A stretch of DNA of 64,000 nt, taken from the NCBI RefSeq assembly GCF_000718305.1, contig NZ_JOFQ01000002.1, positions 558,001-622,000 of the forward strand, read 5' to 3'. Source of the DNA: Streptomyces niger (GTDB lineage: Bacteria > Actinomycetota > Actinomycetes > Streptomycetales > Streptomycetaceae). Every line of letters starts with the position of its first letter. The stretch's first letter is position 1. Under the pieces are notes generated by a model. The model searched no databases and was not told where the DNA came from. It saw only the letters and a list, made by a program, of their open reading frames with translations. A program made the translations under genes and the position numbers. Below are positions 48,201 through 56,029 of the stretch, one piece after another.

Positions 48201-49690
48201 GGCCGGTCGGGGGTCTTCGCCGCCTGTGCGAGGAACGGCTCGTGGAGCAGGCCCGCGGGGCGGGTGCCTGCCGTGGCGTTGCTCCGCTCCCGTCCGCTGA
48301 GCTGCTGCGCGGGCAGCGGCACGGTGAGGTCCTCGCCCCACATGGTGTCGTCGTTCGCGAGCCGGCTGACCATGCCGCAGTACGTGGCGAACATGTCGTC
48401 GAGCAGCCCTTCGGGGAAGAGCTCCTCCACGCAGTCCCAGGTCAGGTCGAGCGTCCCGGTGATGTCGACGACCTGGTGGTCGAGCCACACCTGCGGGGTC
48501 TGGCTGACCCGGTACGAGATGTCGCCGAAGTAGTCCATGGAGCCGGAGACGTCGGCCGCGGTGCCGAGCCCGCTGGTGAACACCACCGGCATGGTCTCGA
48601 AACCGCTCTGCAGGCCGAGCCTGCGCCGCTCGCGCAGGGTCTGCAGGGCACTGACGTGGCGGTGCCGCAGGTCCTTCTGGAGCTGGGCCTGCGTGGCCTC
48701 GACGCGGGCGTCCAGCGGCCGGCCGGCGGAGGCATCCATCTCCAGCAGGCAGATGGAGGTGAAGTCACCGACGATGCGGCGCAGGTGGGGGTGGACGGTC
48801 CGCTTTCCGGCCGCGCTCTGCGACAGGAGCAGCGGCAGTCGGTTGAAGAGGGTGAGGTTGAGGGTGAAGCGGCGGGTGCCGCTCCAGGTCGCCAGCACCT
48901 CGGAGAAGATCGTCGCGAGGACCGCGGTGGGGGTCAGCCCACGCTCCTCGCACCGTGCCTGGAGCCGCTTCCACTCGTCCTGCGGGAGATGGAACTCGCG
49001 GTGCGTGAAACGCGGCTTGTGCACGCTGACCGGGGACTTGGCGAGCGGCAGGTCCGGCGGCGGCGCGAGGGTGGTGGCGCGCGAGGTCCAGTACTCCAGC
49101 GCCTTCCGGTGACGGGGCGCCTGGGAGCCGCGCTCCAGCGCGAGCGCGTAGTCGCGGAACGTCAGATCGACGGGCGGGAGCTGGAGGTCGGGGTCCTGGC
49201 ACAGGGCACTCCACTCGCTGAACAGGAGCGTGAGGCTGGCCAGGTCGACCATGAGCAGGTCGAGGCTGATGTGGAGGCGGTCGTGGTCGGGCAGGCGGGA
49301 GAGGCGGATGTCGAACAGCGGCCAGTCGGCGGCCGTGTAGACGTGGTGCGACATCTCGTCGCGGATCTCCAGGAGTCTGCGCTCCGCTTCCTCTTCGGGT
49401 GCGGAGCGCAGGTCGGTACATCGCACCTGGAACGCCGGCACCGTCGCAAGGACCTGTTGCTGTCCGTCCTCTCCCACGACCGCGCGCAACATGTCGTGGC
49501 GCTCGATCAGTTGGCGCCAGGCCCGGGACAGGACTTCGGGGTCGAGGCGGCGGCCTTCGAGTTCGAAGTACGCGTGCGGTGCCACATTGCCCAGGACGAA
49601 GTTGGATCCCCGTCCGACCCAGTACGCGTACTGGATCTCGGTCAGCGGGAACTTCTGATAGCGGTCCTCGTTCTGGTGACGGCTGAGCAT
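45299..49690 (-). CDS. NRPS Cy-A(Cys)-MT-PCP, thiazoline-forming type
   Basis: 1463 residues from ATG 49690 with GGGAGAG upstream. The first domain (~15-435) has DLLMVDLAS, the DxxxxD motif of cyclization domains. In the A domain (~480-880) I read D-L-Y-N-M-S-L-I-W-K, one residue from the cysteine code DLYNLSLIWK. A methyltransferase-like domain with KVIEVGAGYGSLTRHLL is inserted between A8 and A10, as in PchE/PchF/HMWP. A carrier domain (DDFLEAGGDSLLAARL) ends the protein. It should activate cysteine, condense and cyclize it to a thiazoline, with methylation or epimerisation by the embedded domain. No thioesterase is attached, so transfer to another station is needed. Confidence 0.93.
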   Translation of the reverse strand: MLSRHQNEDRYQKFPLTEIQYAYWVGRGSNFVLGNVAPHAYFELEGRRLDPEVLSRAWRQLIERHDMLRAVVGEDGQQQVLATVPAFQVRCTDLRSAPEEEAERRLLEIRDEMSHHVYTAADWPLFDIRLSRLPDHDRLHISLDLLMVDLASLTLLFSEWSALCQDPDLQLPPVDLTFRDYALALERGSQAPRHRKALEYWTSRATTLAPPPDLPLAKSPVSVHKPRFTHREFHLPQDEWKRLQARCEERGLTPTAVLATIFSEVLATWSGTRRFTLNLTLFNRLPLLLSQSAAGKRTVHPHLRRIVGDFTSICLLEMDASAGRPLDARVEATQAQLQKDLRHRHVSALQTLRERRRLGLQSGFETMPVVFTSGLGTAADVSGSMDYFGDISYRVSQTPQVWLDHQVVDITGTLDLTWDCVEELFPEGLLDDMFATYCGMVSRLANDDTMWGEDLTVPLPAQQLSGRERSNATAGTRPAGLLHEPFLAQAAKTPDRPAVLTATRTVTYGELAAQAGAIGAAVATQVGSDLPLRDRLVGVVLDKGPEQVAAACGVMLAGGAYLPVNTQLPDQRRTRILQDGDALAAVTDQTLDTALGWPDGLPRILADQVPPALVDHGAGSSGPAAAEDLAYVIYTSGSTGAPKGVMIEHHAALNTVVDINERFGIGADDRVFGLADLGFDLSVYDIFGTFATGAALVLPDPDMRSEPAHWAKVMGRHGVTVWNSVPAQMQMLVEHLEAGGDIPEQLRLIMLSGDWIPVDLPDRIHALWPDAEIISLGGATEASIWSIHHRVDEVPPGAKSIPYGTPLRNQTFHVLDEQLRPCPVWTAGELYIGGVGLARGYWADEERTAASYVTHPRTGERLYRTGDYGRYTADGTIEFLGRRDGQVKINGHRVELGEIEATLSGHPGVDAAVVVKSTDGSGAARVLGYVVPAKEDDSLFVAEHADPDVSRAQWKALCSVAGRPAEGPTPDRLRAAWEALNEVYVTATAVGFRALGMPHTTGARFDSAALRGAGVAPRYERWLTRAVQALCDDGYLRATGDDLEVVRELPGELPAELGARVRTVLADVLEIPADVSDWMLSLAGNLADVLTQSVHSAELYASDRTPGVYKQLFGPTYAAATDAVREMVGQWPADRPLKVIEVGAGYGSLTRHLLPLLPADRTEYVFTDISRYFMDKAQTAFAAHPFLRYDLFDLDLPPATQGFDGQAADLVIAASVIHDMRQVRRTLHNLRSVLAPGGVLLMVEQTTFHPWFDLVMGLQQGFDNFEDTDLRTGHCLLDRDQWHRELAAAGFDEAAVLTTVGGPASVGFDVIVAQAPGSRRRFNPEELRAYAAEHLAKHMVPAHLYALDELPLSATGKVDRAALAKAGARGSTRSRPAKPPRTDRQRKLVDIWREVLGLNKVDLADDFLEAGGDSLLAARLVAKLQSAFAVDMPVSTVLQYTTVEALDAHLETLLGPSELMPAE

Positions 49691-49743
49691 GAACCCGAAC
49701 TCTCCCTGTGTTTCACGGATTGAGTAATGAAATTGCAGAGGTA

Positions 49744-50454
49744 CTACCGGTGGATTCGGGGGCGGGGGAACGATGACGAGAGCACCCGCGCGGCGTCGCC
49801 GACGAGGTCCGTGCCGCTGCGGACGGACGGAGCGGCTTCGGGCCCCAGCACCGCGAGCGACCCCACGTACGGGGCGGGCAGCGGAAGGTCCGAGAGGGAG
49901 TAGTCCGCCGGGCGGCCGAGTTCCTCGGGAAGCGCACGGAGCGTCGAGCCGAGTACCTCGATGCGCTGCGGATGGATCGCGAGCCCCCTGCCGACGGCCT
50001 TCAGCACGGCTTCTTTGCGCGTCCACAGTCGTGCGAAGTCGGCGTAGCTCCCGCAGGCGGCGCGTTCCCGCTCCGTGAGCGCCGAGGCCGGTGGCTGCTC
50101 CCCGGCCGTGCTGTCCTCCACGTCGAGGCCGACGGCCCGGTCCGAGACGGCGACCACGGCGAGCCCTCCGGCGTGCGAGAGCGAGAAGTCCAGGCCCGGG
50201 GCACCGGCCTCCACGACCGGTTTCCCATGCCCCGGGGCGCCGCAGTGGGTGCAGGACCGATCGAAGCGCAGGGCGGCCGGGTCTCGGCCCAGCTTCTCGC
50301 CGAGGACGAGTCGTACCAGCACCCATGCGGCGAGGAAGCGGTTCCGGTCCGCCGCGGGCAGGATCTGCCGGCGGCGCGCGCGGTCGCGCCCGTCCAGGAG
50401 TACGGCGAGTGATTCGGGTACCTGGTCGACGCCGACGTACCAGACGTCAGCCAC
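49744..50454 (-). CDS. Sfp-type 4'-phosphopantetheinyl transferase
   Basis: 236 residues from GTG 50454. LDFSLSHAGGLAVVAVS, AVGLDVED and FARLWTRKEAVLKAVGRGL are the three Sfp motifs with the Mg-binding acidic residues. It transfers phosphopantetheine from CoA to the carrier domains of this cluster. Its start overlaps the stop of the 62-residue gene. Confidence 0.93.
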   Translation of the reverse strand: MADVWYVGVDQVPESLAVLLDGRDRARRRQILPAADRNRFLAAWVLVRLVLGEKLGRDPAALRFDRSCTHCGAPGHGKPVVEAGAPGLDFSLSHAGGLAVVAVSDRAVGLDVEDSTAGEQPPASALTERERAACGSYADFARLWTRKEAVLKAVGRGLAIHPQRIEVLGSTLRALPEELGRPADYSLSDLPLPAPYVGSLAVLGPEAAPSVRSGTDLVGDAARVLSSSFPRPRIHR

Positions 50455-50635
50455 GGGCGCCCTGCTTCACCACGCGGCCCGGATCGCCGGGCCCGGCTCC
50501 GGCGCCGCCCCCGGCGGTCCGGCCCTTCGTCTCGTCGATGTCCGCGTACGGAACAAGGACGTCTCCCGAGACCCCCACGCTCGCCGCTGCGGAGCCTGCG
50601 GCTCGGGCAGCCGGCATCTCGGGCACCACGTCCAC
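50447..50635 (-). CDS. Small protein of unknown function (62 aa)
   Basis: Starts at GTG 50635 with a strong GGAGGA site 6 nt upstream and overlaps the PPTase start by 8 bp, so translation is likely. The sequence begins MDVVPEMPAARAAGSAAASV, contains DVLVPYADIDETKGRT, and ends in a Gly/Ala-rich basic tail GRVVKQGARG. No known domain, cysteine or signal peptide. It lies between the discrete carrier and the PPTase. It could be an accessory protein or a peptide substrate of the neighbouring ligase; neither is shown. Confidence 0.5.
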   Translation of the reverse strand: MDVVPEMPAARAAGSAAASVGVSGDVLVPYADIDETKGRTAGGGAGAGPGDPGRVVKQGARG

Positions 50636-50671
50636 GACGTTCCTCCGTTCCTCTTCGAGCAGGCTGGTCGG

Positions 50672-50908
50672 TCAGGCCACCGGGGCGAGGAAGTTCTCGT
50701 TGATCCGGTCGATGGTGCGGAAGTCGGCGACGCTCAGCGACGTGACGTCGATCTGCTTTCCGGACAGTTCCTCCAGCAGGCCGATGAATTCCAGGAACGA
50801 GACCGACGCGATGAGCCGGGATTCGATGAGGTCGGTGTCCCCGGCGATCTCTCCCTCCAGCTCCGGGTTCTTGGAGCGGATCCAGTCGATGATTTCCTGC
50901 ATGCCCAT
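50672..50908 (-). CDS. Discrete carrier protein paired with amino acid:CP ligase
   Basis: 78 residues from ATG 50908 with GGAAGGA upstream. It reads MGMQEIIDWIRSKNPELEGE, then the attachment site SRLIASVSFLEFIGLLEEL, where Ser follows Ala rather than Asp. This is the short carrier type loaded by SerRS-like ligases. It lies 6 bp after the ligase gene, so the pair is almost certainly functional together. Confidence 0.88.
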   Translation of the reverse strand: MGMQEIIDWIRSKNPELEGEIAGDTDLIESRLIASVSFLEFIGLLEELSGKQIDVTSLSVADFRTIDRINENFLAPVA

Positions 50909-50914
50909 TCCTTC

Positions 50915-51739
50915 CTAAGCTGCCGATTCGTTGATCGCGACGAGCGCCCGCCGAGCGTCGCCGTGCACCTGCAGGAGCGCATGGACCCAGCGCTCCACAC
51001 CGAACGCCAGGCACCCGCTGTAGGCGGATTCCGCCGCGAAGGAGATGCCCAGCCGCTCACCGAAGAAGTTGCGGTGTCGGTTGACCGACGCGATGGCGGT
51101 CCCGTCGTCCGACAGGAACTCGAACTTCACGGGGTCCAACTGGTTGAGGAGCGACCGCGAGCCGTCACCGAGGTAGAACGGGTCGGTCGCGCCCTCCTTG
51201 CGCACCTTGATCCCGAGCTGGTCGGCCAGGCCCAGCACGAGCTCGGTCGACCGGCTCAGGTGGTCCACCACGCCCTCCTGGCTGCCGACGTGGAGCACCT
51301 CACGCATGTGGAAGGCGCGGAGTCGGCGCAGGCCGTCGTAGTGGTCCTCGTTCCTGAAGCAGCGGCCGATCGAGGTGATGACCTCGGGCGTCTCGATGCT
51401 GCGCTCCTGCAGCGACACCAGCAGGCCGTAGCACGTCGCCGTCGGCAGGTAGCAGCCGGTCGAGACGAGCGGGTGCTCGGGGGACGGGGTCGTGGCCTCC
51501 CCCTGTGCCAGTTCCTCCCGGGACCGGTCCGTCAGGGTGGCCACCGGCTGCGCGAGGTGGGGGAAGTTGCGGAAGAAGTCGAGGCGCGCCAGGTCCGTCT
51601 CGGGGAGCAATGCCGGGCCGGCCACCGGTCGGCCGCCCAGAGCGTCGGCGATGTCCTGGAAGCGGCCCTCAAGGGCGTCGAACAGGGCAGCCTCTTCGGA
51701 TCCGAGGACCGCTATTCCAGGTGCGACAAATGTCGGCAT
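50915..51739 (-). CDS. Amino acid:[carrier protein] ligase (truncated SerRS homologue)
   Basis: 274 residues. Class II synthetase core: motif 2-like SIGRCFRNEDHYDGLRRLRA, FHMREVLHVGSQ, and the motif 3-like AYSGCLAFGVERWVHALL. It lacks the tRNA-binding coiled coil of seryl-tRNA synthetases. Family members adenylate Gly, Ala or similar small amino acids and load them on a discrete carrier protein, zinc-dependent. Here it precedes its carrier and follows an AurF-like oxygenase, suggesting that a carrier-bound small amino acid is oxidised. Confidence 0.92.
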   Translation of the reverse strand: MPTFVAPGIAVLGSEEAALFDALEGRFQDIADALGGRPVAGPALLPETDLARLDFFRNFPHLAQPVATLTDRSREELAQGEATTPSPEHPLVSTGCYLPTATCYGLLVSLQERSIETPEVITSIGRCFRNEDHYDGLRRLRAFHMREVLHVGSQEGVVDHLSRSTELVLGLADQLGIKVRKEGATDPFYLGDGSRSLLNQLDPVKFEFLSDDGTAIASVNRHRNFFGERLGISFAAESAYSGCLAFGVERWVHALLQVHGDARRALVAINESAA

Positions 51740-51750
51740 GAGATCTCCCG

Positions 51751-52626
51751 TCAGTGGAACAGGCCGATGCGTCGATAGAAGTTGTTGGTGCGTTCGGTGA
51801 TGCGGGCCGTGATCGGCGCCCTCGCCGGATCGGCTATGACGGCGGCACGGAACTTCGTAGGATTCGGAATACCGGCATCCTGGTAGGCGTCGCGGCTGTA
51901 GAGCATCTGGATGATCAGATCGATGTAGCCACGCAGGTACTGGCCGACCTCTTCGACTTCTTCGGGGGAGTGCGTCCGGCGCACCTCTTCGAACAGCGCC
52001 TTCACGAGCTTGCCGCCGAAGGCGATGTGTCGGGACTCGTCGCGGTGGTGGATGCGGTTGACTGCCCGGACCGTCTCCGGCAGGTCCGTGTCGGCCGCCA
52101 TCTTGGCGTTGAAGTAGTCACCGATCTGCTCGAAGATGAGGATCTGGCTGAAGACGATGAAGTTGTTCATCTCCGGCGCACGCTCATCCGTCGGGAACAC
52201 CATCCGCCGGTCCGGGTAGATGCGACCGGCGTAGCGCAGACAGAATTCGGCGAAGAACCACATGTGCTCGTTCTCTTCACCGATGAAGTGGTGGAAGTAC
52301 GGCGTGGGAATCTCATAGCCGGGCGTGTGGATGCGGCGCATCACCTCGATGAGCAGCTCCCTGATGCCGTGGGCGATCAGACTGTAGAGGTTGACGCTTT
52401 CCCAGCGGGAGAGCTCCACGAGCTGTTCGTGGCTCAGTTCCTTCTCCGCGGCGGTGCCGTGAACGGAGAGCAGCTCGCGGCTCATCCACAGGTCGTTCGG
52501 CGCGATCGATTCGGGCCACTCGAAGGTGCGGTACGGGTTGTAGTAGTCATCGACGGAGACGTCTATGAGCCTGTCTACGGCCCGGGCGAATTCTTCCGTC
52601 CACTCAATCGTCGACACTGCTGACAC
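51751..52626 (-). CDS. AurF-like diiron N-oxygenase
   Basis: 291 residues from GTG 52626 with GGGGAGGT upstream. The diiron ligands lie in FHHFIGEENEHMWFFAEF, ILIFEQIGDYFNAK and IHHRDESRHIAFGGKLVKAL. The p-aminobenzoate N-oxygenase family oxidises amines to hydroxylamine, nitroso or nitro groups. It is the first gene of the minus operon containing the aaCP ligase, carriers, PPTase and thiazoline NRPS. The substrate may be the amine of the carrier-loaded amino acid. Element E2 is upstream. Confidence 0.88.
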   Translation of the reverse strand: MSAVSTIEWTEEFARAVDRLIDVSVDDYYNPYRTFEWPESIAPNDLWMSRELLSVHGTAAEKELSHEQLVELSRWESVNLYSLIAHGIRELLIEVMRRIHTPGYEIPTPYFHHFIGEENEHMWFFAEFCLRYAGRIYPDRRMVFPTDERAPEMNNFIVFSQILIFEQIGDYFNAKMAADTDLPETVRAVNRIHHRDESRHIAFGGKLVKALFEEVRRTHSPEEVEEVGQYLRGYIDLIIQMLYSRDAYQDAGIPNPTKFRAAVIADPARAPITARITERTNNFYRRIGLFH

Positions 52627-52691
52627 GTAACCTCCCCAGTAGGACCTGATCGACCGGCCGACTCAACCGGTCTGCCGCGCCGAGAAGGACC

Positions 52692-52787
52692 GTACGACCA
52701 CGCCGACACCGGGGACGTCCGCGACAATGTCAGTCCCGGTGACACATTCCGTTGACCTTTCTCACCTGCGGCTAAGCAGCTCGCTTA
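52692..52787 (-). promoter_or_regulatory. Cluster promoter element E2 (for AurF/NRPS operon)
   Basis: Minus strand: TAAGCGAGCTGCTTA (52787-52773), then GGAATGTGTCACC, ACATTGTCGCGGACG, 19 nt and CGTAC (52696-52692). CGTAC lies 66 bp before the AurF-like GTG. Sequence downstream of the boxes is also strongly conserved with E1. Confidence 0.7.
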
Positions 52788-52880
52788 CGCCGGCGCGCAG
52801 CCGGCCGTGGTCGGCAGTGGCCGGCAGGCGCGGGCCCGGTGGGCATCGGCCCGGCCGGGGCGCCGCGGATTCGAGCCGAG

Positions 52881-52975
52881 TAATCGGTGTGCGCAGCCAC
52901 GCGGGGAAAAGTCAGCCCGGCGCGTCCTACGGAATGCGTTTGGCGCGGACGCGTGGCGTGGGGGCGGGTTCGTAG
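52881..52975 (+). promoter_or_regulatory. Cluster promoter element E3 (for class III aminotransferase/SDR)
   Basis: Plus strand: TAATCGGTGTGCGCA (52881-52895), TTTGGCGCGGACG, exactly 19 nt and CGTAG at 52971-52975, followed by TTTCC as in E1. It is divergent from E2 in the same 650-bp gap. The leader to the ATG at 53276 would be long, about 300 nt. Confidence 0.6.
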
Positions 52976-53275
52976 TTTCCCTATGGGTGGGACGGTGGAG
53001 TCCTTCCCCCACCAGCTGGTCGACGCCCCTGAGGTACACAGTGCGACCGGTCGTACCGAGGTCATGCAGCCCGCGACATGCCCGTAGCGCAGCCGGTCGA
53101 ATGCGACGCATGGCATACCAGTTGCTGCCACGTCATCGATTCGTGTGCCCAGCGACCCGAGTGAATTCAAGGCATTCGAAAGGTCGACGTCGCCGACCAG
53201 TTGAAGCTGCGCAGATCGAGCGTGACTGTCCCTACGAAACGGCCCCTTCAGGGAGCCTGTAAAAGGAGCATCGCC

Positions 53276-54478
53276 ATGACTGTGGACGTCCTCTCCGCCC
53301 AGGACCATATGGCCCTCGCCGAGCGTTGGGGGGCGCACGACTCCGTGCCGTTCCCCGTGGTGCTCACCCATGGGGAAGGCGCCTGGATGACCGATCTGGA
53401 CGGCCGGCGTTATCTCGACTTCCACGGGGGCTACTCCGCGGTCAACTTCGGCCACCAGCACCCCGACCTCATTGCTGCGGCGAAGGCGCAGTTGGACCGG
53501 TTGACGCTCAGCACCCGGGCGTTCCACCACGATCAGTACGCGCCGTTCTGCCGTGAGCTGGCCGAATTGACGGGCACCGAGATGGTGCTGCCCTCCAACT
53601 CCGGCGGCGAGGCCGTCGACACGGCGGTGAAGATCGCCAGGAAGTGGGCCTACCAGGTCAAGGGCGTGCCGGACGGCGCCGCCGAGATCATCGTCGCGGG
53701 CGCGAACTTCCACGGCCGGACGATGACCATCGTCTCGTTCTCCACGCACCCCAACCACCAGGCCGGCTTCGGCCCGTTCACGCCCGGCTTCAAGGTGGTG
53801 CCGTTCGGGGACATCGACGCGCTGCGCTCGGCGATCACCGAGAACACGGCGGCGGTCCTGCTGGAACCGATCCAGGGCGAGGCCGGCGTGGTGGTGCCGC
53901 CCAAGGGATACCTCGGCGAGGTCCGTGAGCTGTGCGACGAGACCAACACGCTGTTCGTCGCCGACGAGGTGCAGTGCGGGATGGCCCGCGCCGGCACGAC
54001 CCTGGCGCTGGACCACGAGGGTGTCCGCGCGGACATGTACACCCTCGGCAAGAGCCTGAGCGGCGGACTCCTGCCGGTGTCCGCGGTGATCGGTCGCGCC
54101 GACGTCCTCGGCGTGATCACGCCCGGCGACCACGGCTCGACCTTCGGCGGCAACCCGCTGGCGTGCGCGGTCGGCCGCGCGACGGTGCGGCTGCTGGCCA
54201 CCGGGGAGTTCCAGGAGCGCTCACGCGAGCTCGGTGCGCACCTGCACGCCCGCCTCAACGAGCTGGACGGCGTGACCGAGGTCCGTGGGCGGGGCCTGTG
54301 GGCCGGTGTGCAGATCTCCGAGGAGCGGGTGGCCGGGCGTCGGGTGACCGAGGCGCTGGCCGAGCGTGGCCTGCTGTGCAAGGAGGCCAAGGGGCACCTT
54401 CGAGTGGCGCCCCCGCTGGTCGTCACCCGTGAGGAGATCGACCTCGGCGTCGACATGATCGCCGACGTGCTGGCCTGA
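53276..54478 (+). CDS. Class III aminotransferase, ornithine-aminotransferase/LysJ type
   Basis: 400 residues from ATG 53276 with AAAAGGAG upstream. PLP features are PSNSGGEAVDTAVKIARKWA, LFVADEVQCGMARAG, the Lys in YTLGKSLSGGLLPVSAVIG and DHGSTFGGNPLACAVGRA. The sequence is closer in style to ornithine aminotransferase than to acetylornithine aminotransferase. In the carrier pathway LysJ aminates the LysW-bound semialdehyde; an alternative is ornithine/semialdehyde exchange. The cluster promoter element upstream supports pathway membership. Confidence 0.85.
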   Translation: MTVDVLSAQDHMALAERWGAHDSVPFPVVLTHGEGAWMTDLDGRRYLDFHGGYSAVNFGHQHPDLIAAAKAQLDRLTLSTRAFHHDQYAPFCRELAELTGTEMVLPSNSGGEAVDTAVKIARKWAYQVKGVPDGAAEIIVAGANFHGRTMTIVSFSTHPNHQAGFGPFTPGFKVVPFGDIDALRSAITENTAAVLLEPIQGEAGVVVPPKGYLGEVRELCDETNTLFVADEVQCGMARAGTTLALDHEGVRADMYTLGKSLSGGLLPVSAVIGRADVLGVITPGDHGSTFGGNPLACAVGRATVRLLATGEFQERSRELGAHLHARLNELDGVTEVRGRGLWAGVQISEERVAGRRVTEALAERGLLCKEAKGHLRVAPPLVVTREEIDLGVDMIADVLA

Positions 54479-54510
54479 CCCGAGCACTCGCCCGACGCCC
54501 GTGCCGGAAA

Positions 54511-54575
54511 GGGAGGTCGAGGCCGAAGCGGTTCCGTGTGGGCCCACCGCACGCAGCCGCCGGCCTCGACCTCCC
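54511..54575 (+). terminator. Long hairpin between aminotransferase and SDR genes
   Basis: GGGAGGTCGAGGCCG at 54511-54525 pairs perfectly with CGGCCTCGACCTCCC at 54561-54575, leaving a 35-nt loop. It may terminate or attenuate transcription between two genes on the same strand. Confidence 0.5.
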
Positions 54576-54623
54576 CGTTCCGCATCGGGCCGACTTGACC
54601 ATCGAGTGGACTGGAGAGAATTC

Positions 54624-55382
54624 ATGAGTGACTTCGCAGGACTGGTCGCGATCGTCACCGGCGGTGCGTCGGGGATCGGTCTGGCCACGGCGAAACTGCT
54701 CGCCGGCAGGGGAGCCCAGGTCGCCGCTCTCGATCTGAAACCGGAGGGGCTGCCGGACGACATCATGGGCGTCCAGGTCGACGTCACCGACGACGTCCAG
54801 GTCAAAGCCGCCGTCGACGCCGTGGTCGAGCGGTTCGGCAGGCTGGACGTCGTGGTGAACAACGCCGGGATCGGCGCCGTCGGGGACGTCACCGTGAACG
54901 GTGACGAGGAGTGGTCGCGCGTACTGGACGTCAACGTGGTCGGGATGGTCAGGGTCGCCCGGCACGCGGTACCGCACCTGCGGCGCTCACCCGCCGCGGC
55001 GATCGTCAACACCTCCTCCATCGTGGCGTGGGCCGGCGTGGAGAAGCGGGTGCTGTACTCCGCCAGCAAGGGGGCGGTGTACGCCATGACGCTGGCCATG
55101 GCGGCGGATCATGTCCGCGAGGGCATCCGGGTCAACTGCGTCGCCCCCGGCTCGGCGGACACCCCGTGGATCGGCAGGTCGCTGGAGCAGGCGCCGGATC
55201 CGGTGGCCGCCCGGGCCGCGCTCGACGCGTTCCAGCCCACGGGTCGGCTGGTGACGGCCGACGAGGTGGCGGGCGCGATCGCCTACTTGGCGAGCCCGTT
55301 GTCGAGCGCTTCGGTGGGGACGGTGCTCGCCGTGGACAACGGCATGCACGGCCTGCGGCTGCGGCCTCCGGGCAAGGCGTAG
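54624..55382 (+). CDS. Short-chain dehydrogenase/reductase
   Basis: 252 residues from ATG 54624. TGGASGIG cofactor motif, VVVNNAGIG, catalytic SSIVAWAGVEKRVLYSASKG (Ser and YxxxK) and the C-terminal GTVLAVDNGMHG. Asp after the second strand (ALDLKPEG) suggests NAD preference. It follows the aminotransferase after a hairpin. It could oxidise or reduce a hydroxyl/keto group of the diamino acid or another unit. Confidence 0.93.
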   Translation: MSDFAGLVAIVTGGASGIGLATAKLLAGRGAQVAALDLKPEGLPDDIMGVQVDVTDDVQVKAAVDAVVERFGRLDVVVNNAGIGAVGDVTVNGDEEWSRVLDVNVVGMVRVARHAVPHLRRSPAAAIVNTSSIVAWAGVEKRVLYSASKGAVYAMTLAMAADHVREGIRVNCVAPGSADTPWIGRSLEQAPDPVAARAALDAFQPTGRLVTADEVAGAIAYLASPLSSASVGTVLAVDNGMHGLRLRPPGKA

Positions 55383-55399
55383 GCCGGATCGGTCGGTAC

Positions 55400-55428
55400 G
55401 CGGGTGGCGCGGGAGTCGCGCCACCCGC
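55400..55428. terminator. Terminator hairpin between convergent genes
   Basis: GCGGGTGGCGCG pairs with CGCGCCACCCGC around a 5-nt loop, between the SDR stop (55382) and the minus-strand small gene stop (55490). Confidence 0.75.
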
Positions 55429-55489
55429 GCACCGGCTCGCAGGCGTAGCGGCGGGCGGCCGGCAGCGGCACGTCACGTCCCCGTACGGG

Positions 55490-55699
55490 TCACGCGCCGG
55501 CCCGGCCCGACGTACTCGTCCCGCGCGTACGGCTCGCGTAGCGGGACAGCACCGCCTGCGTGTCCTCGTTCTCGAGCGCCGACAGCAGCTCGGACACCTG
55601 CTCCTTGCCGCGCACGACGTTGACGGTGCGGCACTGCCGGGTGATCAGGACGGATCCCTCGTGGAGCTGCTGATAGCCGAAGAGGCGTGGGGTACGCAT
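55490..55699 (-). CDS. Small protein of unknown function (69 aa)
   Basis: From ATG 55699 with GGAGAACC just upstream. MRTPRLFGYQQLHEGSVLI, NVVRGKEQVSELLSALENE and DTQAVLSRYASRTRG look like genuine protein with a helical middle. No family recognised. It would be cotranscribed with the small gene starting at 55967 from element E4. Confidence 0.45.
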   Translation of the reverse strand: MRTPRLFGYQQLHEGSVLITRQCRTVNVVRGKEQVSELLSALENEDTQAVLSRYASRTRGTSTSGRAGA

Positions 55700-55781
55700 G
55701 GTTCTCCGATCGATGAAGGCCAAGGGTTACCTGTTCAGGGCGTCCGGCCGGCGCGCCGGGGGACGCCGACGAACGTGCCGA

Positions 55782-55967
55782 TCACGGGCACCGACACGAC
55801 CAGCACGAGGACGGATATCCGCGCCGTGCCCAGTCCGTTGACGTCTGCGGATCATCCGTTGACCACGGAGCACATGGGCAGGAGGCGGAGCGGTCGTCCA
55901 CTCCATCGGGTTTTTCAGCAGCCTGTCGACGCGCAATGCGGGAACGCAGAACAGTCAGCACCTTCAC
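55782..55967 (-). CDS. Small open frame behind element E4, possibly frameshifted
   Basis: GTG 55967 has AGAGGAG 9 nt upstream and lies 63 bp after the CGTAG of E4, so initiation here is likely. The 61-residue product begins MKVLTVLRSRIARRQAAEK and ends in a Cys-rich CWSCRCP. In another frame, 55840-55740 encodes ISVLVLVVSVPVIGTFVGV, a good membrane helix, without its own start. The gene may be a frameshifted small membrane protein. Function unknown. Confidence 0.35.
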   Translation of the reverse strand: MKVLTVLRSRIARRQAAEKPDGVDDRSASCPCAPWSTDDPQTSTDWARRGYPSSCWSCRCP

Positions 55968-56029
55968 GACTGTTTCTCCTCTCGCTCGAACAGCGTCGAC
56001 CCCGACCGGTCTGCCGTGTGAGAAGGACG

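Noticed and set aside
44957..49723. Very long open frame on the plus strand (about 1590 codons) opposite the Cy-A-MT-PCP synthetase
   Set aside because: It is antisense to a protein with complete NRPS motifs, and its own product is low-complexity Val/Gly/Gln/Arg-rich without domains; a shadow of high GC3.
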